A stretch of 64,000 nucleotides of DNA from Urmitella timonensis (GTDB taxonomy: Bacteria > Actinomycetota > Actinomycetes > Actinomycetales > Actinomycetaceae): assembly GCA_900120415.1 (NCBI GenBank), contig FQLW01000005.1:186001-250000 (forward strand), read 5' to 3'. Below are positions 53,791 to 63,314 of the stretch, in pieces (within the stretch, counting starts at the first letter, position 1; each line of letters starts with the position of its first letter). The notes under the pieces are model-generated. The model searched no databases, was not told where the DNA came from, and saw only the letters and a program-made list of their open reading frames with translations. Position numbers and translations under genes: made by a program.

Positions 53791-55473
53791 ATGATTGACC
53801 AGCTATCTATCACTAATTTAGGGGTAATATCCCAGGCCGAGTTACGGTTTTCACCTGGTTTTACGGCGCTAACCGGAGAAACAGGGGCGGGGAAGACTAT
53901 GGTACTTTCCTCAATTGAATTATTGTTGGGGCAAAAATCTAACCCTAACTTGGTTCGCTATGGGGAAACCGAGTTAGCGGTAGAGGGGATTTTTACCTCA
54001 GCCCTAGCGTCTACACCGGCACAAACGGTAATTGAGGCGGGCGGAATCGTTGAAGAGGGCGAGATTATTTTGGCGCGTACGGTGCGAGCTAAAGGGCGTT
54101 CTCGCTCTCACGCAGGAGGGCGCACGGTTCCCAGCGCAATACTGAGCAAAATTGGAGCAGAGCTGGTTACTATCCATGGGCAAGCCGAGCAGCTCAACTT
54201 ACGGACAGGCTCTAGGCAATTAGCTCTGCTGGACTCTTATGGTCAAGATGATCATCGGGAACTGTTAAAACAGTTCCGGGAAAAGTATCACTCATGGCAG
54301 CAACTGAAAGCAGACCTTGAGCAGTGGGAAAATCAGCAGCAGGCACGAGAAATGGAAGTGTCTAGGCTGCGAGAGGGGCTTGGTCTGCAAGAAAAGCTGC
54401 AACCCTATCTTGGTGAAGAAGATGAACTGTTACGAAAAATTGAACGGCTAGGCAATATAGAGGATTTGCGAGAAGCTGCCAGTCGTGCCTATAGCTATCT
54501 TTCTGGCTCTGATGGCGATGGGAAAGATGCTGCCAGCCTGGTAGGGGCGGCAGTGCAGGCTCTAGAGCGCGGCGGTCAAAGCGATGAAGAACTTTTACAG
54601 TTGGCGCAAGGAATTCGCGATGCTTCCGCCATTATTATGGATATATCTGCCGAGTTAGGTGCGTATCTGAGTGATTTAGAGGCAGATCCTGGCGAGTTAG
54701 ATAACTCCCAATCTCGACTCTCTCAGTTGCGTAATGCCTATCGTCCTTACGCTAAAGATTTAGATAGTTGGCTTAGCTGGGCTGAAATGGCGCGTCAGAA
54801 ACTTACTGAATTGTCAGGTCCAAATAATCAGGGCACGCGTTTGCGAGAAGAGTTGGAAAAAACTGGCAGCGAGCTGCAAACATTAGGCAGTGAACTTACC
54901 AGAAATCGCCAGAGCCTGGCAAAAGAGCTACAAAAGAAAGTTGCAACGGAACTGGGCGGATTGCAAATGCAAAATGCCGGTTTTGAAATCCTGGTTGAAA
55001 GCTCTCCAAATCCCAGCATAAATGGCTATGACCAGGTGATATTTGGGCTTCGACAAGCTAAAGGAGCGCCGGTTAGACCGGTATCCCAAGGAGCTTCCGG
55101 GGGAGAGCTATCGCGAATTATGCTTGCCTTAGAAGTAAGTTTAGCTACGCGTTGTCTATCCCAAGATACTCCAACTTTTATTTTTGATGAGGTCGATGCC
55201 GGTATCGGAGGGCAAACCGCGCTGGCTGTTGGAGAACGCCTGGCTCGTCTAGCGCAGCATACCCAGGTAATAGTGGTAACTCATCTGCCGCAAGTGGCAG
55301 CTTGGGCTGATAAACAGCTGGTAGTTACGAAAACAGGCAACCAGGCTGGGGTGAGGGAAGTAACCGGCGAGGAACGGGAAGCAGAAATTGCGAGGATGCT
55401 TGCTGGGAAAGCTCAGTCTAAATCTGCCCTTGACCATGCACGGGAACTGATTACTAGCTGTCGCCTGGGGTAG
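53791..55473 (+). CDS. recN: DNA repair ATPase RecN
   Basis: 560 residues, SMC-like. Walker A GETGAGKTM (about 30–38) at the N-terminus, a coiled-coil centre (about 150–375), then ASGGELSRIMLALE (signature), FIFDEVDAGIGGQTA (Walker B) and VTHLPQVAAWADKQ (switch His). Acts in double-strand-break repair and holds DNA ends together. It starts three bases after the nadK stop codon. Confidence 0.95.
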   Translation: MIDQLSITNLGVISQAELRFSPGFTALTGETGAGKTMVLSSIELLLGQKSNPNLVRYGETELAVEGIFTSALASTPAQTVIEAGGIVEEGEIILARTVRAKGRSRSHAGGRTVPSAILSKIGAELVTIHGQAEQLNLRTGSRQLALLDSYGQDDHRELLKQFREKYHSWQQLKADLEQWENQQQAREMEVSRLREGLGLQEKLQPYLGEEDELLRKIERLGNIEDLREAASRAYSYLSGSDGDGKDAASLVGAAVQALERGGQSDEELLQLAQGIRDASAIIMDISAELGAYLSDLEADPGELDNSQSRLSQLRNAYRPYAKDLDSWLSWAEMARQKLTELSGPNNQGTRLREELEKTGSELQTLGSELTRNRQSLAKELQKKVATELGGLQMQNAGFEILVESSPNPSINGYDQVIFGLRQAKGAPVRPVSQGASGGELSRIMLALEVSLATRCLSQDTPTFIFDEVDAGIGGQTALAVGERLARLAQHTQVIVVTHLPQVAAWADKQLVVTKTGNQAGVREVTGEEREAEIARMLAGKAQSKSALDHARELITSCRLG

Positions 55474-55482
55474 TGTTATTGC

Positions 55483-56679
55483 GTGGGTATTTTTAAGCGA
55501 CGCAAATTGCGAGAGGCAACATTAGCCTCTAGTTCGCGGGTGCGAGTTGATAAGAAAACAAAGCATCTAACTCAGCGACTCCAAGCCGGTGAAATCGCGG
55601 TTATTGACCATGCGGATATTGACCGGATAGCTGCGGAAACCCTGGTAGCAGCGGCTCCTAGTGCAGTGCTTAATGCTGCCAAGTCCACTACTGGGCGCTA
55701 CCCCAATATGGGTCCTTCCATCATCGTTGATGCCGGAATAACCCTAATTGATGATTTAGGTTCCAGAATTATGAATCTTAAGGAAGGAACCAAGGTAACT
55801 ATCGAGGGCAATTCGGTATTCCAAAACGGACAGTTAGTTGCCGAGGGGGTTCAACAAACTCCCGGCACTATTGCCGCCGATTTAGAAGAAGCTCGAAAAG
55901 GAGTATCCACTCAGATAGAGGCATTCGCAGCTAATACGATGGAATATCTACGCCGAGAACGAGATTTACTACTAGACGGGGTGGGGGTTCCCGAGGTAAA
56001 AACCAAGTTTGCCGGTAAACACGCCCTAATCGTAGTGCGGGGATACCATTATCAAGAAGATTTGCGTTCTTTGCGACCCTATATTCGTGAATATAAACCG
56101 GTGCTTGTGGGGGTAGATGGGGGAGCCGATGCCATCTTGGAACAGGGATACACCCCCGATATGATTATTGGCGATATGGATTCTGTATCTGACCAGGCGC
56201 TACGTTGCGGCGCAGAAATCGTGGTGCATGCCTACCGGAATGGTAAAGCTCCCGGTACGGAACGGTTAAAAAGAGAAGGAATCCCCCATGTGGTTTTTCC
56301 GGCTACCGGAACTTCCGAGGACGTAGCTATGCTGCTTGCCGATGATAAAGATGCGGAAATGATTGTGGCGTTGGGAACCCATGCGAGCTTGGTAGAGTTC
56401 CTGGATAAGGGACGTTCCGGAATGGCATCTACCTTCCTAACGCGCCTTCGGGTGGAGTCAAAACTGGTCGATGCCAAGGGAGTATCTCAGTTATATCAAC
56501 CGCGGGTGTCTACTTGGCAAACTTTGCTACTCGCCCTAGTAGGAGTGGGGGCTGTGGCAATTTCTTTGGCAGTTACTCCGGTAGGACAGACTTTTTACGG
56601 CATTGTCGGTATCTATTTTAATGATTTGATTGACTTTTTCCGTCAGCTTTTCGGACTTGCTCCCTCACTAAAGGGCTAA
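55483..56679 (+). CDS. steA: Cytokinetic-ring protein SteA-like
   Basis: 398 residues starting with GTG. Thiamine-pyrophosphokinase-like fold in the middle (VLVGVDGGADAILEQGYTPDMIIGDMDS is its core, about 207–234), followed by TGTSEDVAMLLA and a C-terminal pair of membrane helices (about 340–385). It matches the Rv1697/SteA family, which in corynebacteria works with SteB in cell separation. It stands between recN and the MctB-like gene as in M. tuberculosis. Confidence 0.87.
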   Translation: MGIFKRRKLREATLASSSRVRVDKKTKHLTQRLQAGEIAVIDHADIDRIAAETLVAAAPSAVLNAAKSTTGRYPNMGPSIIVDAGITLIDDLGSRIMNLKEGTKVTIEGNSVFQNGQLVAEGVQQTPGTIAADLEEARKGVSTQIEAFAANTMEYLRRERDLLLDGVGVPEVKTKFAGKHALIVVRGYHYQEDLRSLRPYIREYKPVLVGVDGGADAILEQGYTPDMIIGDMDSVSDQALRCGAEIVVHAYRNGKAPGTERLKREGIPHVVFPATGTSEDVAMLLADDKDAEMIVALGTHASLVEFLDKGRSGMASTFLTRLRVESKLVDAKGVSQLYQPRVSTWQTLLLALVGVGAVAISLAVTPVGQTFYGIVGIYFNDLIDFFRQLFGLAPSLKG

Positions 56680-56695
56680 CCAAGGTAGGAGAATA

Positions 56696-57625
56696 ATGAT
56701 TGATTTTCGCTATCACTTAGTGTCACTTATGGCTGTGCTGGTAGCCCTTACTATGGGGGTGGTACTGGGAGCCGGACCCTTACAAGGTAAAATATCCGAT
56801 ACCTTGTCGGGGCGGGTGGAAGCGCTTTCAAAGCAGCAAGCTGAACTGCGTCAGGTCAATGAAGATTTGGTGAAACAGGCAAATAGCGCTAGCGAATATA
56901 TTGGGGTATTAGGACGTAAAGTTACTCCCGGTCAGCTGACGGGCAAGAAAATCGCAGTAGTGAGAATGCCGGGGGTAAGTGACGAAGCATTTAATGGAAT
57001 AAATGAGCAATTGAAAATAGCTGCCGGAACGATTGTGAACTCTGTGACCATAAAAGACAGTTGGTTCAGCGAAGAATTGCTATCTTATCGGGACACTTTA
57101 GCCTCAACTTTAGCCGGTAAACTCGCAGATAAAGTTGATGCTAAAGTTTCTAGCCAGCAGGTATTGGCAACTGCTTTGGGTATGGGGCTAACTAGCGCCG
57201 ACAAAGAGATACAAGCGCTAGTAAGTAACCTTTCGGCTGGAGATACTCCTTTGATTTCTAAGGAAACGCTAACTGACCCGGCGCAGATGATTTTAGTGTT
57301 AAGCCCCATTTCCAGCGAAAAGGATACAAAGGCTGGGGGCAGTCAAATCGATTTAGACTTCGTTAAAGGTATTGATGGAGCCCTTCCCAAAGGAACAGTG
57401 ATTGTTGGGAGCGCTAAGAATGAGACAGATTATTTAACGAAGATTCGCGCAGAAAAACTAGAAGTTACCACCGTAGATGCTATCGGTTCGGTTATGAGCA
57501 ATACTTCGATTCCCTTTGCGCTTTTAGCAGATGAATCTGGAAATAACCAAGCCTATGGCAATGAGCATTATGCTAGCCAGCTTATTCCGCCCTTTCCCGA
57601 TGCAGAAAAGGAGGAAAATAAATGA
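56696..57625 (+). CDS. mctB: MctB/SteB-like exported envelope protein
   Basis: 309 residues. The N-terminal hydrophobic segment (MIDFRYHLVSLMAVLVALTMGVVLGAGP in two parts) is the family signature of Rv1698. A coiled-coil-like stretch follows (about 40–70), then a globular extracellular domain. Rv1698 has been described as a copper transport protein (MctB), and the corynebacterial homologue SteB as a partner of SteA. The adjacent steA gene favours the latter role here. TAGGAG precedes the ATG. Confidence 0.85.
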   Translation: MIDFRYHLVSLMAVLVALTMGVVLGAGPLQGKISDTLSGRVEALSKQQAELRQVNEDLVKQANSASEYIGVLGRKVTPGQLTGKKIAVVRMPGVSDEAFNGINEQLKIAAGTIVNSVTIKDSWFSEELLSYRDTLASTLAGKLADKVDAKVSSQQVLATALGMGLTSADKEIQALVSNLSAGDTPLISKETLTDPAQMILVLSPISSEKDTKAGGSQIDLDFVKGIDGALPKGTVIVGSAKNETDYLTKIRAEKLEVTTVDAIGSVMSNTSIPFALLADESGNNQAYGNEHYASQLIPPFPDAEKEENK

Positions 57626-58536
57626 CACGGGCAGCCCAGGGGGTATTACTGGCAAGTGCCGGGTTTTTCCTAGCCAGGAAGTATCTGGTGCAGCACCTTT
57701 CTCCCGAACAACTTCGCCGCTATGAACGCCAGAATTTTCATGGCAAAACCGTAAACCTTAGCGGGGGAATCAAAGTTGCAACTGGCTGTTTGACCAGCGC
57801 CCTGGCACTTTCTGGCAATATGGCCGCAAAATTTGGGGCAATAGTGCCGGTGGCAGCAGGAGCAGCCCTGGGATATATTGATGACACCCAGGCGCAAACG
57901 CCTTTTGATACGCGACCAGAAAACGCTGATTCCCAAGAAGTAACCATCAATAACGCTGAGGCTAATCCGGGACAGAAAACTGGCGTTAATACTGCTGCGA
58001 AGGGATTTCACGGGCATTTGCGAGCCTTAGCTCAGGGAAAAGTTACTACCGGTGCTTTGAAGATTGCCGGTATCGGAATCGGAGCCGGTATAGGCGCGGT
58101 TGGAATTGGTCGTTCCCGAGGTAGCGGTTTGCCCTCCTGGGCGCTAGATACAGCGCTAATTGCCGGTAGTGCGAATCTGGCTAACCTATTTGACCTGCGT
58201 CCAGGGCGTTGCTTAAAACTAGGGACTCTGATTAGCCTGCTACTTAGGGGCAATAAAGGTGCTGCCAAAATCTTAGGAAGCGGGGCGCTGACGGTTTGCC
58301 TCCTAGAACTACCTAAAGACCTAGGAGAAAAGGAAATGCTGGGGGATACCGGTGCTAACGCCCTCGGGGCGCTACTGGGGGTAGCGTTAGCGCAAAAAAC
58401 TAAGCTACCTGGGAAACTATTGGCTGTCCTGGCGGTAGTTACCTTAAACGCCGCCAGCGAGAAAATATCCTTTTCCCAGGTAATCTCGGGTAATGCGGTA
58501 TTGCGGGCTATAGATAACCTAGGGCGCAGGTGTTGA
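57622..58536 (+). CDS. MraY/WecA-like integral membrane protein
   Basis: 304 residues, about seven to eight membrane helices. It retains pieces of the polyprenyl-phosphate sugar-phosphate transferase family: RQNFHGKTVNLSGG (36–49) like the substrate-binding start, GYIDDT (84–89, the metal-binding Asp pair), KGFHGHLRAL, NLFDLRPGRCLK (188–199) and GDTGANALGALLG (241–253). So it may transfer a sugar phosphate to undecaprenyl phosphate, or be a derived form. Overlaps the previous gene by four bases and murJ by seven, so it is tightly bound to an envelope and division operon. Catalysis is unproven. Confidence 0.72.
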   Translation: MTRAAQGVLLASAGFFLARKYLVQHLSPEQLRRYERQNFHGKTVNLSGGIKVATGCLTSALALSGNMAAKFGAIVPVAAGAALGYIDDTQAQTPFDTRPENADSQEVTINNAEANPGQKTGVNTAAKGFHGHLRALAQGKVTTGALKIAGIGIGAGIGAVGIGRSRGSGLPSWALDTALIAGSANLANLFDLRPGRCLKLGTLISLLLRGNKGAAKILGSGALTVCLLELPKDLGEKEMLGDTGANALGALLGVALAQKTKLPGKLLAVLAVVTLNAASEKISFSQVISGNAVLRAIDNLGRRC

Positions 58537-60152
58537 AAAAACCGGGATTAGGCAACCGGCTGCCCGCATTAGCGTCAGCTGTCGGGCTAATTTCTGTCCT
58601 CACTTTACTCTCGAGATTTTTTGGTTTTGGGCGTTGGCTGACCCAATCTGCTTGGGTAGGCACGGGAGCCTTCGCGAACGCCTATGCTACCGCTAATCAG
58701 CTGCCAACAGTTCTATTTGAGGTGGTCGCCGGGGGAGCGCTCGCGGGAGTAACTATTCCGATTCTTGCCGGTCCGATTGCCGATGAGTTAAGAGCCGAGG
58801 TGCAACGTATATCTTCGGCTCTCATTTCCTGGGCGTTGTTACTGCTCACGCCGATAGGGGTGATGGTTTATTTTCTAGCACCTTGGATAGGTCAGGTAAT
58901 GCCTTGTCCCCAAGGGGCTGACCCGCAGCTGCAAGCCCATTTAATTAGCGTCTTTTTGCAAATGTTTGCGCTGCAAGTGCCCCTTTATGGATTGTGTGTA
59001 GTCGGCACCGGTATTTTGCAAGCCCATGAAAAATTTTTACTGCCCGCTTTAGGTCCATTGCTTAACTCCCTGGTGGTAATCAGCACTTACGCGATTTTTG
59101 GTTACCTTACTCCCTCGGTTTCTGATCCTGAGCAGGTGGCTCATAACGCTATTTTGATTTTGGGCTGGGGGACTACCGCTGGGGTAGCGGCCATGAGTCT
59201 ACCGCTATTTATTCCGATTTACCGTCTGGGGATTCGTTGGCGTCCCACTTTACGTTTGGGACAAGGGCGAGGACGGAAAGCTATGCAGCTAGCGGGGGCA
59301 GGGGTGGGGTCTCTAATTGCGCAACAGTTCTCAGTGCTGGTAATCATTTTGGTTACCCGCAGCTATGGCGTGGAAGGCTCTTTGCCTATCTACCAGTACT
59401 CGCAATCGGTATATATGTTGCCCTATGCGGTATTGGCGGTTCCGATTGCTACTGCGATGTTTCCCAGGTTATCTTGGCTTATCCATCGAGGCGATAAGGG
59501 GGCATTCAACCTGGAATGTGCATCTTCAACGCGATTTGTAACCGGAATCGGTCTTTTCGGGTCGGCGCTGCTGGTGTCGGTGGCTCGTCCGGTAACTGAT
59601 ATTTTTGCGCGAATTAATCCCGTTCCAGGAATGTTATGGGCACTGGTGGCAATGGCACCTGCCGTGGTGGGCTACGGATTGGTCTATCATCTTTCACGGG
59701 TTCTCTACGCTTTAGGAGGAGCGAAACAGGCGGTGATAGCAGCCTCTGCTGGGTGGCTGACGGTAGCGGCTCTTTCCTGGGGGTTGAGTGCCTGTTTATC
59801 TAGTATTTGCGCTAATCGCGCTAATGCTATTTTGCTTGCCTTGGGGTTGGCGCAATCGGTAGGTATGAGCGTGGGGGCGCTGGGACTGCTAATCGGTCTG
59901 TGGCAGATTGCGGGAAAACCAGCCTTAAGGGGCGTTGCCCCGGCTGCTGGTTATGGCTTTTTTCTAGCGTTAGGGGCAGGGGTGTCTGGTTGGTTTATTT
60001 CTGGTTATTTGATGGAGTTATGGGTGAATATATTTGGTACTTTTTTTGCGGCCGCCCTTGCGGGGATTGTGACCGTGGCGATTATGAGCCCGCTGCTAGT
60101 GCGCCAGTTGCGCGAGCGTAAAAATGATTTATCTACTTCCGGCAATAAATAG
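58530..60152 (+). CDS. murJ: Lipid II flippase MurJ
   Basis: 540 residues, about 14 membrane helices. LISVLTLLSRFFGFGRW (about 19–35) and FANAYATANQLPTVLFEVVAGGAL are the family start, and PILAGPIADE follows. Moves lipid II across the membrane for peptidoglycan synthesis. Starts with GTG at 58530, overlapping the MraY-like gene. It lacks the long kinase-like tail of mycobacterial MurJ. M. tuberculosis has pyrG in this part of the order, so this pair of genes is a difference. Confidence 0.9.
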   Translation: MLKKPGLGNRLPALASAVGLISVLTLLSRFFGFGRWLTQSAWVGTGAFANAYATANQLPTVLFEVVAGGALAGVTIPILAGPIADELRAEVQRISSALISWALLLLTPIGVMVYFLAPWIGQVMPCPQGADPQLQAHLISVFLQMFALQVPLYGLCVVGTGILQAHEKFLLPALGPLLNSLVVISTYAIFGYLTPSVSDPEQVAHNAILILGWGTTAGVAAMSLPLFIPIYRLGIRWRPTLRLGQGRGRKAMQLAGAGVGSLIAQQFSVLVIILVTRSYGVEGSLPIYQYSQSVYMLPYAVLAVPIATAMFPRLSWLIHRGDKGAFNLECASSTRFVTGIGLFGSALLVSVARPVTDIFARINPVPGMLWALVAMAPAVVGYGLVYHLSRVLYALGGAKQAVIAASAGWLTVAALSWGLSACLSSICANRANAILLALGLAQSVGMSVGALGLLIGLWQIAGKPALRGVAPAAGYGFFLALGAGVSGWFISGYLMELWVNIFGTFFAAALAGIVTVAIMSPLLVRQLRERKNDLSTSGNK

Positions 60153-60278
60153 GCAGCTAGGTGCAGAAATAACCAAGGGGGGATAGGTTAGGAAGTGGGC
60201 GCGGTAATGGTCGAACCCTACCTAGATGATAAATCTGAACAGTAATCGAATAGCTTGATAGAAACTGAAAGTGAAACT

Positions 60279-60947
60279 ATGCAACTGCGTGATGAAACCT
60301 GTGAGTATCCGGTAGAAAAACAAGAGCTGATTTACCACGGACAGGTGTTTGATTTTCAAAGTGACCAAGTGCGTCTGCATAAAGATGAGCCTGTGGTGCG
60401 TCGAGATTATCTTTCTCACCCCGGAGCAGTCGCGATTGCAGCGGTGCGTCCGGTTCAGGGAGCTGATGAATCTTCAAAGGAACTTGCTGATTGGGAGATT
60501 CTTTTGCTCCGTCAATATCGTCATCCGGTGCGTGCTTTCCTGTGGGAGATTCCGGCGGGTTTATTGGATAAACCGGGCGAGGATCGTTTGAGCGCTGCCC
60601 GCCGAGAGCTTTGGGAGGAAGCTAATCTTCAGGCAGCAAATTGGAAAGTGCTGGTAGATTTCTTCACTTCTCCCGGAGGTAGCAGTGAACATTTACGGAT
60701 ATTTTTAGCGCGCGGAATCTCTGCTGTGAGCGGTCAGCCTTTCGATAGGCGTGAAGAAGAACGAGATATGTGCCTTGCCTGGTTTCCTCTAGACCAAGCA
60801 AGAGATGCCCTACTCAGCGGCAGTCTACATAATCCATCGGCTCTGGCTGCGGTATTAGCGAGTATTGAGTCCTTGAGAAATGGTTGGCGTTCTTTGCGTA
60901 GCCCCTCTGCGCCCTTCATAGCTGATCCGCTTCTGCTTGAGCGCTAA
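60279..60947 (+). CDS. Nudix hydrolase, ADP-ribose pyrophosphatase type
   Basis: 222 residues from the ATG at 60279; an in-frame TTG at 60255 is possible but family length favours the ATG. The Nudix box runs from GLLDKPGED to ARRELWEEANL (about 98–120), with all the catalytic acidic residues. The upstream WEIPAG block is typical of ADP-ribose pyrophosphatases. Splits ADP-ribose or related nucleotides to AMP and a sugar phosphate. Equivalent of Rv1700 in the same gene order. Confidence 0.9.
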   Translation: MQLRDETCEYPVEKQELIYHGQVFDFQSDQVRLHKDEPVVRRDYLSHPGAVAIAAVRPVQGADESSKELADWEILLLRQYRHPVRAFLWEIPAGLLDKPGEDRLSAARRELWEEANLQAANWKVLVDFFTSPGGSSEHLRIFLARGISAVSGQPFDRREEERDMCLAWFPLDQARDALLSGSLHNPSALAAVLASIESLRNGWRSLRSPSAPFIADPLLLER

Positions 60948-61025
60948 AACGCGCGTCAGCTAGCCGTCTCCATTAGGGTTTTTGTTAAACCAACCGGTTT
61001 GTTGAGGGCGATTTCGACTTCATTT

Positions 61026-61045
61026 GTGTGTTGTACCCGCCACAC
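61026..61045. promoter_or_regulatory. Possible SufR operator
   Basis: GTGTG (61026–61030) and CACAC (61041–61045) form a short inverted repeat about 85 bases before sufR. SufR regulators repress their own operon, so an inverted repeat is expected near here. The arms are only five bases. Confidence 0.25.
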
Positions 61046-61130
61046 TTCCCTTTAGTAGACATTTTTGCAAGTAACCTGTTTCTAAAATGCGTTAAAATAG
61101 CTAAGGTCTATTTTTTAAGGAGGGGCAAAC

Positions 61131-61808
61131 GTGAGCGACACGGAACCGACTCGGCAAACAGTTCTAGATTTGATAGTCGAAAAAGGCCCCGTTACCGCCG
61201 CCCACCTGGCGAAAATCCTCCGGCTTACTACCGCGGCTATTCGTCGCCACATTACTGCTCTGGAATCCGCCCAGATGATTGCAGTATACGAAAGTGGACA
61301 ACAGACCAAACGGGGGCGTGGTCGGCCGGCGCGTCACTACATCGCTACCGGTAAAGGACGGGAAGGTCTTAGCGAGGATTACTCAAAACTTGCAAGTCGG
61401 GCTCTGGGATTTATTGAGCAAGTCGCCGGTCCGGATGGAATAGACAGTTTCGCTGCTGCTCATTCGCGCGATATTGAACGTCGTTACGCGCCTTTGATAA
61501 AAGAAGCTGGTACAGACCCGAGGTCGCGTGCCCGCGCCCTCGCCGATGCCTTAACCGCCGATGGGTATGCCGCTACGGTGCGCGAGGTAGGCAATGGCGG
61601 TTTTGCAGTACAGCTTTGCCAAGGAAACTGCCCGGTGCAAGAAGTTGCGGGTGAGTTTCCGCAACTATGTGAGGCGGAAACTCAAGCGTTTTCCCGTCTT
61701 TTGGACGTACATGTGCAACGCTTGGCGACTTTGGCGGATGGGGAGCATGTATGTACCACCTCGGTGCCAATAGCTCTGCCCACTCCTAAATTCCCTATTA
61801 ACCGCTAA
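61131..61808 (+). CDS. sufR: SufR iron–sulfur-sensing repressor
   Basis: 225 residues. N-terminal winged helix (VTAAHLAKILRLTTAAIRRHI, about 21–41) and a wing with KRGRGRPARHY. The C-terminal half has Cys residues spaced as QLCQGNCP, FPQLCEAE and EHVCTT, the ligands of a 4Fe–4S cluster in SufR. It turns down the suf operon when cluster supply is adequate. AAGGAGG precedes the GTG start. First gene of the operon; sufB follows 51 bases later. Confidence 0.93.
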   Translation: MSDTEPTRQTVLDLIVEKGPVTAAHLAKILRLTTAAIRRHITALESAQMIAVYESGQQTKRGRGRPARHYIATGKGREGLSEDYSKLASRALGFIEQVAGPDGIDSFAAAHSRDIERRYAPLIKEAGTDPRSRARALADALTADGYAATVREVGNGGFAVQLCQGNCPVQEVAGEFPQLCEAETQAFSRLLDVHVQRLATLADGEHVCTTSVPIALPTPKFPINR

Positions 61809-61859
61809 ACATGACACAGTAGAGCACAAGGAAACAACAAAAGAGGGATTGACACACAA

Positions 61860-63314
61860 ATGACATCATCACCACCGGTGATTGCCACTAAAGAACAAAA
61901 AGAAGCTGCTGACCAGCAGGTTATAGACTCGATTGGCACTCAATACGAGTACGGATGGCACGACTCCGATGCAGCTGGTCAAAGCGCTAGGCGTGGTCTT
62001 GACGAGGAAGTAGTACGTTTCATCTCTGCCGAGAAAGACGAACCCGAATGGATGCTTAAACGCCGACTAAAAGCCCTCAAAGTTTTTGAACGTAAGCCGA
62101 TGCCTACCTGGGGACCTGATTTATCTGATTTGCAAATGGATCAGATTAAATATTTCGTGCGCTCGACCGACAAGGTAGCCAGCTCCTGGGAAGATTTGCC
62201 CGAGGACATCAAGAAAACCTATGACCGGCTAGGGATTCCGGAAGCAGAACGCGAAAGCCTGGTTTCTGGGGTGGCGGCTCAATATGAATCCGAAGTGGTC
62301 TACAACCAGATTCGCGGCGATTTGGAAGAACAAGGAGTTATCTTCCTAGATACCGACACCGCACTGCGCGAACACGAAGACCTGTTCAAACGCTTCTTCG
62401 GGAAAGCTGTTCCTGCTGGTGATAACAAGTTTGCGGCTCTAAATACCGCGGTATGGTCGGGGGGATCTTTTATCTATGTTCCCAAGGGAGTACAGGTCGA
62501 AATCCCCCTGCAGGCCTATTTCCGGATCAACACCGAAAATATGGGGCAGTTCGAGCGCACCCTAATCATTGCTGACGAGGGCTCTTACGTTCACTACGTG
62601 GAAGGGTGTACCGCCCCGATTTATAAATCGGATTCGCTACACTCTGCGATTGTAGAAATTTTCTGTCTCAAAGATGCTCGGGTACGCTACACCACCATTC
62701 AAAACTGGTCTACCAACGTCTATAACCTGGTAACCCAGCGCGCCATCTGCGAAGAGGGCGCCACTATGGAATGGGTAGACGGAAATATGGGGTCAAAAAC
62801 TAATATGAAGTACCCCTCGGTCTATTTGAACGGGAAAAATGCGCGCGGAGAGGCGCTATCAGTGGCATTCTCGGGCGAAGGGCAAAACCAGGATACCGGT
62901 GCAAAAATGTTGCATCTAGCGCCCAATACGTCCTCTTCAATTGTCTCGAAATCTATTTCCCGTAACGGGGGGCGTTCGTCTTATCGGGGGCTGGTACACG
63001 TTGCTCCGCAGGCTAAACATTCCAAAGCATCAGTGGTTTGTGATGCGCTGCTGGTAGACCAAATTTCGCGTACTGACACCTATCCTTATGTGGATATTCA
63101 AACCGATGATGTCGAGATGGGACACGAGGCTACGGTGTCTAAAGTTAGTGCCGACCAGCTATTTTATCTGATGAGTCGGGGACTTAGCGAGACTGAAGCA
63201 ATGGCGATGATTGTGCGTGGCTTTATTGAACCAATCGCGCGAGAACTACCCATGGAGTACGCCCTGGAGCTTAATCGCCTAATCGAACTGCAAATGGAAG
63301 GATCGGTGGGGTAA
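61860..63314 (+). CDS. sufB: Fe–S cluster assembly scaffold SufB
   Basis: 484 residues. Scaffold component of SufBCD that builds and holds nascent clusters. Landmarks: [49 protein letters not shown] and a conserved end with [20 protein letters not shown] (split here). The C-terminal acceptor Cys lies in [18 protein letters not shown] stands 12 bases before the ATG, a little far. The stop overlaps the sufD start (TAATG). Confidence 0.96.
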   Translation: MTSSPPVIATKEQKEAADQQVIDSIGTQYEYGWHDSDAAGQSARRGLDEEVVRFISAEKDEPEWMLKRRLKALKVFERKPMPTWGPDLSDLQMDQIKYFVRSTDKVASSWEDLPEDIKKTYDRLGIPEAERESLVSGVAAQYESEVVYNQIRGDLEEQGVIFLDTDTALREHEDLFKRFFGKAVPAGDNKFAALNTAVWSGGSFIYVPKGVQVEIPLQAYFRINTENMGQFERTLIIADEGSYVHYVEGCTAPIYKSDSLHSAIVEIFCLKDARVRYTTIQNWSTNVYNLVTQRAICEEGATMEWVDGNMGSKTNMKYPSVYLNGKNARGEALSVAFSGEGQNQDTGAKMLHLAPNTSSSIVSKSISRNGGRSSYRGLVHVAPQAKHSKASVVCDALLVDQISRTDTYPYVDIQTDDVEMGHEATVSKVSADQLFYLMSRGLSETEAMAMIVRGFIEPIARELPMEYALELNRLIELQMEGSVG

